Positions 23,885 to 35,905 of a stretch of 64,000 bases of DNA are shown here, in pieces. The DNA is taken from assembly GCA_039545355.1 (NCBI GenBank), contig BCJJ01000009.1, forward strand, positions 682,023 to 746,022, written 5' to 3'. How positions within the stretch are numbered: position 1 is the stretch's first letter; each line of letters opens with the position of its first letter. Both the position numbers and the translations under genes were made by a program. Source of the DNA: Trichosporon coremiiforme. Its lineage: Eukaryota; Basidiomycota; Tremellomycetes; Trichosporonales; Trichosporonaceae. The notes under the pieces were generated by a model. The model had not been told where the DNA came from. It searched no databases and was given only the letters and a program-made list of their open reading frames with translations.

Positions 23885-24090
23885 TGCGCAGGGAGTCCTG
23901 TTCAGGACAGCCCCAGGATAGCCAGGACAGCGAGGATAGCGTCGATAGCGCAGATGATAGGCGACTAGGGGGTCCAGCAGCGCCCAAGGATCCACGGATC
24001 GGACAGGTGCACCAAAGGCCTTGAAGCCTTAAGCCCAGGAAGCTCGCAGGACACGCAGGATACCCAGGACCGCAGACGACAGGGACCAGG
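23885..24090. repeat. CAGGA(C/T)A clusters
   Basis: Two dense clusters, at about 23891-23960 and 24033-24090, of CAGGACA, CAGGATA and GAGGATAGC units at roughly 8-12 bp spacing, separated by ordinary sequence. They have the same motif core as the arrays at 11.6 and 23.65 kb and the intron array at 0.6 kb. Confidence 0.6.
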
Positions 24091-25167
24091 AGTCCCAGAT
24101 CGCAACCCAGTTCTGGTAAGATGCGCGCCCCGGCATCGCTATCTGGCTGCCCATGCTGGCTCTCCCTTCTACTTGCTTGCTGCCTGCTGTCCAGGAACGG
24201 CGGTCGGGGTTTACCCCGCCGCCGCCGAGCGCGAATGCCAACGTCCCAGGGACGGCAGTTGTGAAGGATTCGATCCTTTTTAGACTTGGACCCTGATGTT
24301 GGGTATTGAACAGAAAGGTAAAATGTCAAAGGCGAGGTGCGTAGGCATCTAGGCAGCTTGCTGGTCATGGGCATGGGCAGCAGTGGAGGCAACGCAGCTG
24401 GGGAGGTAACTAAGCCGATGGGGCCTGAAGCAGCCCGCATCTCCCAGGCTTGTCTGCAATGCCTGCAGCCCGCAACGGACAGGCACGGCGGTACGAGAGC
24501 ACGAGACGCGGACCAGAAACGTAATGGGATGCTGACCCAAGGATCCCAACGACAGGAAAGCCCTCCAATCCTCCTAGGATCAAGGAACCAAACTTGACGG
24601 TCGGGTGGGTGTTGGCCGCAGACAGGCCGCGAGAGCAGCCTGCGAAGGGACAGGTAGACCAAGCGGGCCAGGCGGCGAGCGGAACGAGGCCGTAGCGGGC
24701 ATGAACGGCACGGCTAGGCAAGGCATGGCACAGCGAGGTGCAGCAGATGCGTCCGATACGTCAGATGTGCGCGGGCATGCCCTGGGATACAGTTCCGGTT
24801 GTGCGCCGGTGCGCCATCCGCCTGCTGTCCGGGGCTTATCGCGCTGTCTGGCTGCTGAGCTGCCCGTGCTGAAAGCGCCGCGCGGCTGGGGCTTGCCTCG
24901 GTAAGCGTGGTGCGTATGGGTGTCATGCGTGGGGGATCATTAAGAAGCACCGAGTGGCGTCAATCATGCGCAGTGTCGTACTTGCTCGGCACCTGCTGGC
25001 GCTGCTTGTCTGCTCCGCTCTGCGCTGCGGCCTGCGGCGCGACACACGCCGGACGCTCAAACGCTCTGGGCTTTGGCGCCAACAGAGTGAATCTAGTGAA
25101 TGTGGTGTTGGGGTCGGGGGATAAGGGCAGTGGCGTGGAAACGAGACATGTCTCGCCGATAACCTGA

Positions 25168-25235
25168 CACACCTGAAGCACCTGAAGGCCTCCTGGCCCT
25201 ATGAATCCTACAGAGCTCTCCTGAAGCACCTGAAG
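25168..25235. repeat. CACCTGAAG direct repeats
   Basis: Four copies of CACCTGAA(G), two of them within the longer unit CCTGAAGCACCTGAAG, around an AGGCCTCCTGG palindromic core. Isolated in the desert. Confidence 0.6.
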
Positions 25236-28200
25236 AAAGACGGACGAACCTGAACTTCAGACACCAGCGCGGGCAGCATGGTCTGGCATACGATGCCCAA
25301 GCGGCTAGGGTCCCGGCACCTGAGACTATGGTCCTAGCATGTCCTGACGCCTGATGACAGACTAGCCTGGCGACCTAGCGGCCATCCACAGTCGCAAGTA
25401 GTAGTTTGGCCGATGGACCTTCGTAAATTGCAGTGGAAAGGGGAGAGGAGGCTAATGCACATGTGTCACAGCTGGCTGGTGAGGGCAGCAGATGAGGTCA
25501 ATTGCGGGTCTACTGAGCAGGCTGAGAGGTCAACCAGATTATCCAGCTGGAGCCTGGGTGCAGTGGACAGCTTTGGTTGTCCGGTCCAGGGTTGATGTGA
25601 ACCGTAAAGTTGCTTACCATACGCGCGCGTAACGTACGACTACAAGCACGACGAACATCGACTTCTGCAGTTCTAGATCACAGGCAACACAAACAAGATG
25701 ACGCTAGCGGCCGAACGTTAGTAACTCTTGACTGCACTGGGTCGCAGAGCAAGGGACCAAGTGACACAGCCTGCGTAGCGCGAACGGCGGACTGGCCATT
25801 CATTCTGGCCAGCGATCCGAGGGGACCGGAGCGGCTTGAGCTTGAGCTCGCGTGCGTCGCAGTGATGCAACAGTAACCTGGCAACCTGGTTCGCTCGGCG
25901 CTCTCTGCAGTTGAGCCGTCGCGGCCCTTCAGCATGGCTAGACGGCCGGCGCTAATCCAACAGTTACAAATTGCAGCATATTTCAATATCGTCAATTGGG
26001 TGGCCCTGTTGCCCCTTGGTGTGGCGTCCGACATACCTCAAAACACTGAAAATGCGGCCCACGGTCAGACCGGGTTCCCAGCACACCCACAAGGCTCCAT
26101 GCACCCATGAGTGGGACAGTGCCGGGGGTTGACAGCGGCCAACGACGAATTATGGTACGGGGGCCCAGAGTATCCTTGCAATATCCTAGCAGTCTCCATC
26201 GACTGCACCCAGCATTTAAGGTTTAGACTCACTTCGCTAACTCCATAATACCCCTTGTGTCGTAATCTGGGTCTATTCTTTTTCTAGACCATTCGGACAG
26301 CGTGTAAATCGCGCATCACAGAATTACAGCTCTGACAGCAGTTGACACTCGTTAACCTTACTACCCACTTGGAGTCGCTGCAGCGGTGCAAGTGATGAAG
26401 CATGATCGCGGCTGTCTATCCCGCATCCATCCCAATCTCATCACTCCTGCAGGTTTAACTGCCCTGGGCGCCAACCATACCTCGGCCATCAGGATGGCGC
26501 ACGCAACAGAGCGTCCAGGTGCACACAATCTGGCACAGACCGGAAGGCGTACACCTGGTCAATCGACGTGTTCAGCCGCCAGATGCACAGACCATGTCTA
26601 TCAAGCTCACACCCCGTCACTCCCTGTCCACCCATCAGACTTCCGGCCGGAAGCAGTACGCTACACGAAGCCTGGCGCGGAATTGAGGGACGCGAGGAAC
26701 AGGAAGGGATTCATATGCTCTGATCGATGTTTCGCCATCTCTGTGCAGTGATCACCACCGTGATCGCTGTCGGCGGCCGCTAGAATCGGCCTAGTGCAGT
26801 CACAGGCTGCGCTCTTGGATGAGAGAGATCTGGCCTAGTGCACAGGCTACGGCTGAGCGCTGTGACTGTTTCGCTTTTTCATATTGTTTCGGGGTGCTTG
26901 AGGTCCATATCCCGGGCTACTACCATTAGTTCATCAGACTTGCACTTGCCGAGGTCCGGTTACGAGCTCGGTCTGTGAGTTCTTGGGGCACTTCATTCCT
27001 GCTATGAATGAAGTTACCGACGCTAGCAACAGGAGACGCGGCACCTAACGCATGTCACAGTCCTAAAAGATTGAGAGGATCGAAAGGAGATTGAGTAGAT
27101 CACCGCGCTAGTCACGATACCCACTGGGTCTTAGTGTTAATGCGCCGGCGAGACCCCTTGTGTGAGCTGCAGGTGCGCTCAAGGCGCTCGAGGCCGAGAA
27201 ATCGGTAGGATCGAGTGATTGAGCGCGGCGCGCAACGAAAGCGCCTCGGTCACGGGTGGCACGGGTGGCACGGCTGGTGCAAGCCAAGGACGGGTTAGCG
27301 CAACAAGCTCCGTGGAGTAATTCAATTAGTGTGATCTCTCGCGCATCTCAGACATCGTTCCAACGCCCAGCGCCCGGCGCCACGACATTGAGACGCATGA
27401 GACGTTGTTGCATGGCACCACATGTTGCACCCGATGCACCCTTCGGTGCCGACGTACGCCGCATGTGCCTGCACGGGTTGCGCGGGTTGCGCACGCACCT
27501 CTCCCGAGCGTCACATCCTTCTGGCCTGGTTCTTGGCTTCGTTCCTGTCCTTGTTCGCCTGCTCCGACTCCAAGATCTGGCTGCTATTGTTCCAGCTGTT
27601 CCAGCGCTCCACATGCCGTTCTATCCCCTCTGTATCTCCACAACATCCGCATTCCTGTGAAGCCTTGTCTCGCCATGGTACTCGTATCCGCAACAGCCAG
27701 TTCTCAGCGTCTGCCTCTGACGTGGTGGCATTGTGACCAAGCCGGTTCGTTCAGCACTGTGCCGATGCGCCGGCGCGCTGCCGTGCCGCAGCGAGGCTTG
27801 ATCGGGTCTCGCGTCCCTCACGAATCAATCTCGGCTGGCGTCGTGGAACATCCATTCAGCCCCCCCAGCCGCCGCAGCCTCCGTTATTCCTCGACCTGAC
27901 AGTTTGGGCATTCTGTGCGCCAAGGTCCTGCAGTCGCCCCTGTTCGTCTTCGTTGTCCCTGCAACAACCTTATGAGGCATTACCTTGGTTCCTGTGTACC
28001 TTCATGACCACCCTATGACCCTCCGCCAGCCCTCGCCCGCGAGGAGCAGCACTTTCGATCTCCATCCGAGATGCGCCTGAGCTTATCGCTCCTTGGAACG
28101 AGCGTTAGCATGCTGCACGCACTGGGTGCATCGTGACGCCGTTGGAGACGTCCCCGGTACCTCTGATCTGTTCATCTCGTACCTCGGCGCGCGTCGTACT

Positions 28201-31123
28201 TGCGTTCGTATGCTCGCTTGTGTTCGCAGATTCGCACAGACGCTCAAGGGAGGCTTATGACTCCCTCTTCATCTGAAATTCCAGCGCGATCGCTTTTGCC
28301 TTCTGACTTAGATAAGGAACAGACAGCTAGTGCGACAACCCTGGTGTCGGCGTGTCTGCGGGTTATGCGAGCCTCGTCACCGCTGATCGCAGATGCGGCC
28401 ACGATGATATCCCACAGCATATCCATACCTTCTGAATCAGATGCATAGCTGATGACGATGCTCGACTCCAACACAACATGTCAGCGGCGCATGTCTCGCC
28501 TGGGAACCGAGTTCGCAGTTCGCAGCTCCATTGCTCTTTCTCATGAGCCGGAAAGAGAGGAGTCGCTACAGCGCTGTTTTCCTCTGTAAACCCAACCGCC
28601 CTCGGCGCTTGCTCAAAGCAGCGACTGCGTACCTGTCTGTAACGTCTTCGACCTCAAGCCGGTCGCGCCGACCGGCCGGCTGGCGAGCTGTGCTGGACTG
28701 AATGCAGCGAACCTGAATGGGGCGTTTGCCGGCGCAAGGCTGAGCAGGCAGGTGACAACCACACCCTAACGGACCTAACGAACCCCTACCTCAGAAGGGG
28801 TGGAGCACGAGGACGCTCTACTTTGCCGTGCTAGAACGGCAGAACCTCAAACCGCCGAACGCCTTGGCGTATCGTTAAGCACGGCGCGCGGCTAAACGCA
28901 CTTAGCCATGACGCTCCGTGCCCTCTCCTGAATCCTCATGGCGTAGCATGCTCAGGTCCGCCAGGCTGACCAAGGTCTGGGGGACCTCCGCCCTTTTTAG
29001 CTGTGCCTGCATTTGCGGTCGTTCCTCCGTACCTCAAATGTTCCCTGCCCTGTGTTCCACGGTCCTCCTGGCGTCTGGTCATCAAGTCCCTAGACTCTTA
29101 TCCTCTCTTGCTCATTTCCTGGGTATCTCCTGGAGAGCACCAGGACAGGCGAAACCTTAAACTTCTGGAATCCTTACGCGGGGCCTTCCATGACTGGTCG
29201 CGGTTGGGAGCGGTGAGGAATATACGTCGATGCGGGCAGTCGTAATGCGCAAGCTTCGGTCAACCTGCAGAAGGCGCATGCATACTTATCAGGCTCACAA
29301 GACGACACAGGTACGCAGCCGCCCGAGCTAATCTTCCCCGGCTGCCCGGCACGCACGACAAATGCAACTTTAAAGAACCTTGTCTGTCAAGCGTCTCATG
29401 CCGCTTTTGGTGTCGTCGAGGGCGCCCCTCACACCCCCATCTCTCCTCCCTTTCTGCCCTCGGACCTGGCCAGGTCCCAGGCCAGACTCAAGGCATCGGC
29501 CAAGTGGCCGGACAGGCCGCATGGACGTCGCCCCGGGCGTCCGGGCCGCCCAGACCCACAGCTGCACACGCTGCACGACCGCGCAACAGCCAGGTCGGCC
29601 CGGACGATTTGTCCTCCGAGCGCTGCCTCTCTGCGATCGGGACTGGGCACCCAATCCATACCCGTCGCCTCGCTTATCGCTTCGAGCTCGTCAAGCGCGA
29701 GCTGCCCATCAGTTAATGCCCTTGCTGCTCCAGCCCCTCGGACCCTGTGATCTGTGCGTTTCGGCGAGCGATGGCCGGCTTGCCCCGTGCCCTACCATAA
29801 ACCTGGGAGCTGTTGGCCCCGTTACCGTGGTACCGTCGCGCCTTGCTCGGACCTATACGACATTTCGAGGTCCGACTGAATGGTTCTCGACCCGCAGTTT
29901 ACGTGATTTCGAACGCTGTGCCAACACAGCAGATACTCCACTGATCCGCTGAATGCCTGCGCGACAAATCAACGAGTGCTCACATGCCTCCTGTGTCTCT
30001 TGCGCCGCGGCCCCTTGGCAGCGCCTCACGTTTCGTCATCACGGTAACCCAACTGCATCACGCTGTGCTGGTGAGCTTCCGCTCCCACCACCAAGCTTGA
30101 TGCCGTCACGGCTCGTCAGGGAGGCGCCGGTGGGGTGTACAGTCGAGGCGAGAACAGCGAGCGGCCTAAAACGGAGGCGCTTTGGGCGGGCAGCGTGAAA
30201 ACGTCATGGTACAGACTACATAGACGCCACGCGCCGCGGACTGGGGAATGGCCCACGTCGCATGCACCGTCCGAGGAGCCGAACACCGGAAGTGCATACG
30301 CCTTCCGGCGGTCTATCAGCCCGTTCTGGCCGTCTGGCGTCCAGACCGTTCAGGTGGTCTGCCGGTCGTAAGCGTGACATCATCATTTCACCGAGGCAAC
30401 CCCAAGTTGTGTTGACCATCTCACTACTGACTTGCCAAGTTTGTCGCAGAGGGATTACGAGACGGTCGCCGGTGAGGGTTGTCCCGCCGTCCTGCCATCC
30501 CGCCGTGTTTGCATACTTTCTTTGCTGACTGCCGCGTCGTGTGCCGATCTAGCTTGTCTAAAGCCGCAGAGCCCGTTGCCGCAATCAGATCTGCCTGGAT
30601 CAGTGAATTCCCCAGTTGGAGCTTCTCCGTCAGCCACCCCGCCCTACCCCGCCCGGAACCGGAGCATCTCTACCACTGCTCGTCGACCCCACGCGGGCCG
30701 AAGTCAAGCTTGACACAGGCGCCATGCGCCAGCGCAATAGCGATCACAGCCACCGCACCATTCATTCATTGTCGCGCCGGTGCACCGGCGCGCGCGGAGA
30801 AGCGCAGCTGCGGCCTTTTCTGCGGTGCAAGAAGTAAGGTTGTTGGCGTTTCAAGCGCACGCGCCAGGCAGTTCATCGGCGCCATCGGTGCCTCTCGACC
30901 TGACCTTCAATCTCCAGCCTTCAGCCTTCAGCCACACTCCGCGGCGACCCTATTCGGCGGGGATACCCTGCATTTTCCCCGCTCCTCTGGTCCTCCGCTG
31001 ATCGGACTGTCTAACATGACTGCTTGAGCCGATGCAGCCCCGTCGGACCTGTTTAACAGTCCCAGGTCCGTCATTAAAACTCTCGCGCTCATGGGAAGTC
31101 ATCCAGGGACGCACGGAGGGGTT

Positions 31124-32017
31124 TCAAGAAATAGGATCTTGGGAAAAAAGGAAAAACCTCTCCAACAGGGCCGATGTCTGGGAAATCACGTAAGGGCAGG
31201 AAAGGCTCCGGAGTGTCGGTACCGTGTAAGGTTGCGCCTCTGTTTGCCTTGCTTTCTGGGGCCGGCACACTCGCGGCGCTCGAGCGCTCACCTCTGCACC
31301 ACCGGCTGGTGAGGCGTCCGAAGGCACAAGAGTTGGCGCCCATGGCGTCAAGCGGCGCCTCGGGGCGTGAGAGGTGCCTCCGAACGCCCCAATGACTAAG
31401 GCGCTAACCAAGCTTGTGCACCAGGAGCTCCTGCTTCTCCTGTTCTGTCCAGCGTGCGGCGCTGGCTCGGTATTGGCCTGCTCCATGCGATCGAGGTCAT
31501 CCTGCGGTCGCACTGACCACACTGGTCCGCGTGCATGATACCTCAAAGCGTCCGTGAGACGGTGTTCCACATAACTCAGTGCACGGCCTCGTACCTTGCC
31601 TATCCTTTCCGAGGTGTCTGGACCTCCAGCAGGTCCGATGGGGCTTGGTACCCACTGAGCTCTGACCGTTAAGCTGTATGAGTAATGGCCGAACTCAGTC
31701 GGGTACTCAATCCCCTCTTGACGCGCAGTGGCAATAACAAGATGCTTTATGCTAATTCTACCAGAATCCAGGAGTACGACGTCCACTCGCATCACGAAAC
31801 GATGAGCAATAGGTCCCAAGAGGTCCCAAGGTACCGCGTAGGGGGTGAGGCCGCGATCAGCTGACTGCATAACCGCGGCCAAAGGCCGGAGGTCCACTCG
31901 ACGGGGCCCGACGGAGTCCGCCAGATATGCTTGATAACGTTTCTGGTACTGGTAGGTTCTCAATGCCGACCCTGCCCACAGTGCTAGCGAGGCCGTCCCT
32001 CCGTCTCTCCGTCCCAT
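31124..32017 (-). CDS. Candidate coding frame in the desert, unknown
   Basis: An uninterrupted ATG-initiated frame of 297 codons plus stop, open further upstream to 32104 without another ATG. It is the longest open frame in the gene-poor region. By a rough random-sequence estimate such a length is unlikely at this GC content, but not impossible. The first 100 residues look protein-like (for example YQYQKRYQAYLADSV, FVMRVDVVLLDSGRISIKH). The C-terminal third is Arg/Pro/Ala-rich and less convincing. No domain, signal peptide or membrane segment is recognised and no neighbour supports it. It could be an orphan gene, a decayed gene or chance. Confidence 0.25.
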   Translation of the reverse strand: MGRRDGGTASLALWAGSALRTYQYQKRYQAYLADSVGPRRVDLRPLAAVMQSADRGLTPYAVPWDLLGPIAHRFVMRVDVVLLDSGRISIKHLVIATARQEGIEYPTEFGHYSYSLTVRAQWVPSPIGPAGGPDTSERIGKVRGRALSYVEHRLTDALRYHARGPVWSVRPQDDLDRMEQANTEPAPHAGQNRRSRSSWCTSLVSALVIGAFGGTSHAPRRRLTPWAPTLVPSDASPAGGAEVSARAPRVCRPQKARQTEAQPYTVPTLRSLSCPYVISQTSALLERFFLFSQDPIS

Positions 32018-35000
32018 GGAACCCGAGAGGTCCGAGGCGGAGGTACTCCGTTCCTGTATCCACGATCTCCGTGCCTCTGTCGGCTCCCTGCACGATGACC
32101 CCACGACAGAGCCGAGTCAGGCGGGTTACGGCCCGCCGACCCGCTCTGGCACCAAGTTGCCGGCTCAGCGCTCGGCTCCCGCGGTACTCCGACGATGCTC
32201 GCCTGCTAGCCCCTGCAGATGGCCAGCCAGCGCTAAGGTCTAAGCTCTAAGCTCAGAGCTCTCCAAACTCTCCTCCTCGGGTCGAATGGCGGCAGGATGG
32301 ATCGCCGCGCCACACATTCGTGGTCCGCATCCGTAGGAGGCGGACTCGAGAGCGTTTGCATCCACTAGTCCGTCCTCAGCGCCACCCTGCATCGGCTTTA
32401 AGCTGTCTTCGGGTTGGCGCGTCGGGCTTGTAGTCGTCACCGTCCTTCCTTTGTCACTCGGGTCGCCCACCGCCAAGCGATCGATACTTAGGATCGCCGT
32501 GAACACCTTGGGTCATGTGGCGGCCTTGCTCGGCTTCTCCTCTGTTCTTCCTATGATTGACGGGCTTGTATGTTCGCCCACCGCCTCGGCCCGAGCCTTA
32601 CCCGCTGCACGGAGCCCGGCGGCCCGGTCACCTGCGTTTGCTCGGTAAGGCAGTTGACAGTTCCATCGGAGGAGGGGCAAGGGGGTCGCTAATGAACTGA
32701 GCCCCGTAACGAGGCACTCCCTCTCGATAAGCGGCTAGGCAAACGTGCCCTCCGTCCTGTGCCCCTTCATTTGTGACCCAGTCTGACAGTTTAGCCTCGG
32801 CTGGCGCCGTGCTGCGTCGCACTGCTGTTTACAGTGGTGTGCATGCCCCTATAACGTGCTATGACCGTTTGTGTGTAAGGCATTCGCCTCCCATTTACCT
32901 CCATTCAGATCTGTGCGAATGTGATGGCCCGTGGAGCGCCTGGCTCAATACTGGTAACAGCTGCGTACCGTGTAACTGATCGATCACTAATGCACTGGCA
33001 AAGGCTGACCCGAGAATTACTCATCAGTTGGTCACCATGGCTCTCACTCCAAAGCGTTGATTTCAGATCAGGAGGACAACACCAACAGGCCGCAAAGACC
33101 GTCTGGCTGCAGGTTAGCTTTCGGGTGGGACCAGGTACGGTGTCTGCTGGGCCCTGCGACCCTGTCGCGAGCGTGTACCTTTCTTCATTTCACGGAGTCC
33201 GTCGTTGGTCCTGCTTAAGGTTGCGGATGTTGGCGGTTGGAACTCCGGCCCTGGCTTACGGCATGGCCCATGGCGCGTCAGGTGTGTCGCGTGTTTTGTG
33301 AGTGTTTTTGGAGCGCTTTTCCATATCGCGACGCTGTTTGAGTGCTTGATCACAACTGGAAGAAGCTGCCAGGTCCGGAGCTCGGTCTTCATCCGTGTAA
33401 GCATGTCAGGATGCCAGCATGCGTGCCAGGTTGTCCAGGTCGTCAACCCGATCGGGCCTATTGCTGGCAGCATCATGACACAACTGTAAAGCATGCGCGC
33501 TGTTCCTCTTCCGTCTTCGTTGGCGAGAGGCAAAGTCGTCCTCACAACAGTCAAATGCCGCAGCGCAAAGTCTACCTGCAATCAATTCCGCGATGAGTGG
33601 GTCTGCACTCCTGCAATGCGCTTCGCACCAATGTACAGGCTTTGAATGTGGATATCAATTCTGTCGCGCTCCGGCTGTCCCACTCTCCGATCCTCGATCC
33701 TTGGTCCTTGTTGTCCTCAAGCTCTGCACAAAACACATCTCCCTGGCCCAAAATCGCTCCTACGGAAATTGTCCGAGTCAGCCGACCCCGAGGACCCCGC
33801 ACCGGCACCGCGAGAGTGCGACCGAGCTGGGCACCCACTTCTCCTGACATCCTTGCGCTACTCTTGATCTCTTACTCGGTGTGGAAGGGGCTGACCAACG
33901 ACTTCAATGCATAATGACAGAAAAGCCTCCAGGAGTGGGACACAGTGGGCTTCAGTCGATTATAGCCCAAGCGGCTTTGGTATTTGCCCCAGAACAAGAC
34001 GTTCCGCGGTGGCTGCGATGGGACCAGGTTGTCCCAGGTCGGACAGCGGATGCAGGCTGCACATGCTCGGAACTTGTTGCCCTACCATCCTTTCCGCCTG
34101 GCCGAGGTCTTGGCTACCGGCATTACACTGCTTCCAGAGAACTGGCCCTTCGGCCTACGGCCCGACATGCATGCGACCGTGCGCCTCCTCGGGCACCGGG
34201 AAACGTCAGTCAGATCTCGCTCTCGCGACATGCAACTCAGGCTCCGGGCTGCTGGGGGTTTCGGATGTTGTCCTGCTTGGGGTCCCTTGCTCGGCAGCTT
34301 TACGATCCTCGGTCTGCAGTACCATACTAAGGGGTACGGGATCTCGCGCCGAAGTCCGGCATGCCGTTGAGAACACCGCCGCACTGGGGCGCTAGCTGAG
34401 TGTTGGAGTGCGTTGGAGGGCACTCCAAGATTGCCGTCGGAAACTAGACTGACGGTTACGTTTGTTGGAGGGAGCACGTCTGCTGGGACGAGTGGGACCT
34501 CGGTGATGGGCCGCGCTAGTGGATCGAGTCGGATCTTCGTGCAGTCTAGCCCAAGAAGAGGCACCCTCGGCGCCAGCGTCACACCAGTCGAGAGCACAGT
34601 CAATGAATGCACATGAGACAGTACCTCGGTCGGACAGTGCCACGCTGTCGATCTCCCGTGAGTGATCTCTGTGAGACACGGTGCCGAACAGACTATTACG
34701 AGACGCACCCTGGGATATACCAGGGCCGGTATTGCGCGAGTGCGCGGGTGAGTACCCGAAGAGAGAGGATAACCAGAGTGACAGAACTGGGCTCGCCAGG
34801 CAGACCCGGCAGATCACGGGTCGGCAGACTGACCGACTCTGGGTCCAACCTGCAGACAGCTTTCCCGATGAAGGCGCAACGCAGAGGAGTGCGTAACTTT
34901 GTTCCGTGCGCGCCGTGCGACGTCTGACCATGCAGCTCTGCATCTGGCGACGCACACAGAGACACGGACAGAGGCTTTGCTCTGCGAACCCAAAACGCGC

Positions 35001-35443
35001 CGATCATTAATTCCAGCTCAACTCTGTTTCTCGCTTTCCCATATTGCATTTCCGCTCTGGTGTGCTGCGTACCGGGCGGCTTCACCCGCTCTCCTCAGAG
35101 TTGATTGCGGACGTACGTACCGAGGACCTCAGTCTGCGGACATCCTGGCACCTGACACCCTTTCCCAGACACGGTGCAGCATGTGCTTCTTACGCCAGAC
35201 CGAGACGTTGCGGCGGGCAAGAGTTTCATTGCTCGCGCGTCGTAGTTGTCCACACCGGGAGGTGCGGAATTGCCATCGCTGGCACGCTGCATCTGTCGAG
35301 GGCAGCTGGCATGCAGACCCACTGGCAGAAGACCCGAATTCATCGCATGCCTTGCTTACAGCAACCGGCTTTGCTGTTCTCGCGTGCGGAGCTTGCGGGT
35401 TTGCGGAGCGCGAAGCATATTCAAGCATTTGACGGAAATACAG

Positions 35444-35905
35444 CAGCGGAGAGACGATGATTTTCCCCCAGAGCCCACGCCCAGTGCCACGACGCTTCAT
35501 GACGAGCAAGGTGACGAGCAAGGTGCTTGGCCAACCACCTTGTCCAGTGCGTCAGCAGAACGGACCCTCAGCATCCCCGTGGACACTGGGAGATCAGCGC
35601 GCCACACTCTGTACCCAGTCATTTTGCGCTCTGACGGGGAACCGCCTGACCCCTTTCCCTTCCTTGAAGGGATCCGAGAGCATCCGTGGGTCAACCCTCA
35701 CACCCGTTCCTTGACGCGGGGCTGGTCGGCATTCAGTAGAGCTCATCTGTCCCCTGCATCCCCCTGGTGTGCTTTCTCGGGCACATGGAAGGCGCTCGAC
35801 ACTGCGCTCTGGCGAGATCGATGGATTCCGATGGCGCTTGGCGTGCGGGAGTGCGACATCCTGCAGAAAGTCGTTGAAGGTTGTGTGGAAGGGTTGGTCG
35901 CTTGA
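35444..35905 (+). CDS. Candidate terminal exon or gene fragment, unknown
   Basis: A 153-codon frame ending in TGA at 35905. It starts after a possible acceptor (TTTGACGGAAATACAG) at 35443. The composition is protein-like rather than Arg/Ser noise, for example LYPVILRSDGEPPDPF, GIREHPWVNPHTR and RDRWIPMALGVRECD. I could not find convincing upstream exons or a start, so it may be the last exon of an unrecognised gene or a relic. The branch site is weaker than the CTGAC/CTAAC used elsewhere in the window. No family is recognised. Confidence 0.25.
   Translation, partial: QRRDDDFPPEPTPSATTLHDEQGDEQGAWPTTLSSASAERTLSIPVDTGRSARHTLYPVILRSDGEPPDPFPFLEGIREHPWVNPHTRSLTRGWSAFSRAHLSPASPWCAFSGTWKALDTALWRDRWIPMALGVRECDILQKVVEGCVEGLVA

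Noticed and set aside
23763..24662. 299-codon minus-strand frame in the desert
   Set aside because: It opens with a TTG, not an ATG; it crosses the CAGGA repeat clusters; its composition is erratic; and no domain is visible.
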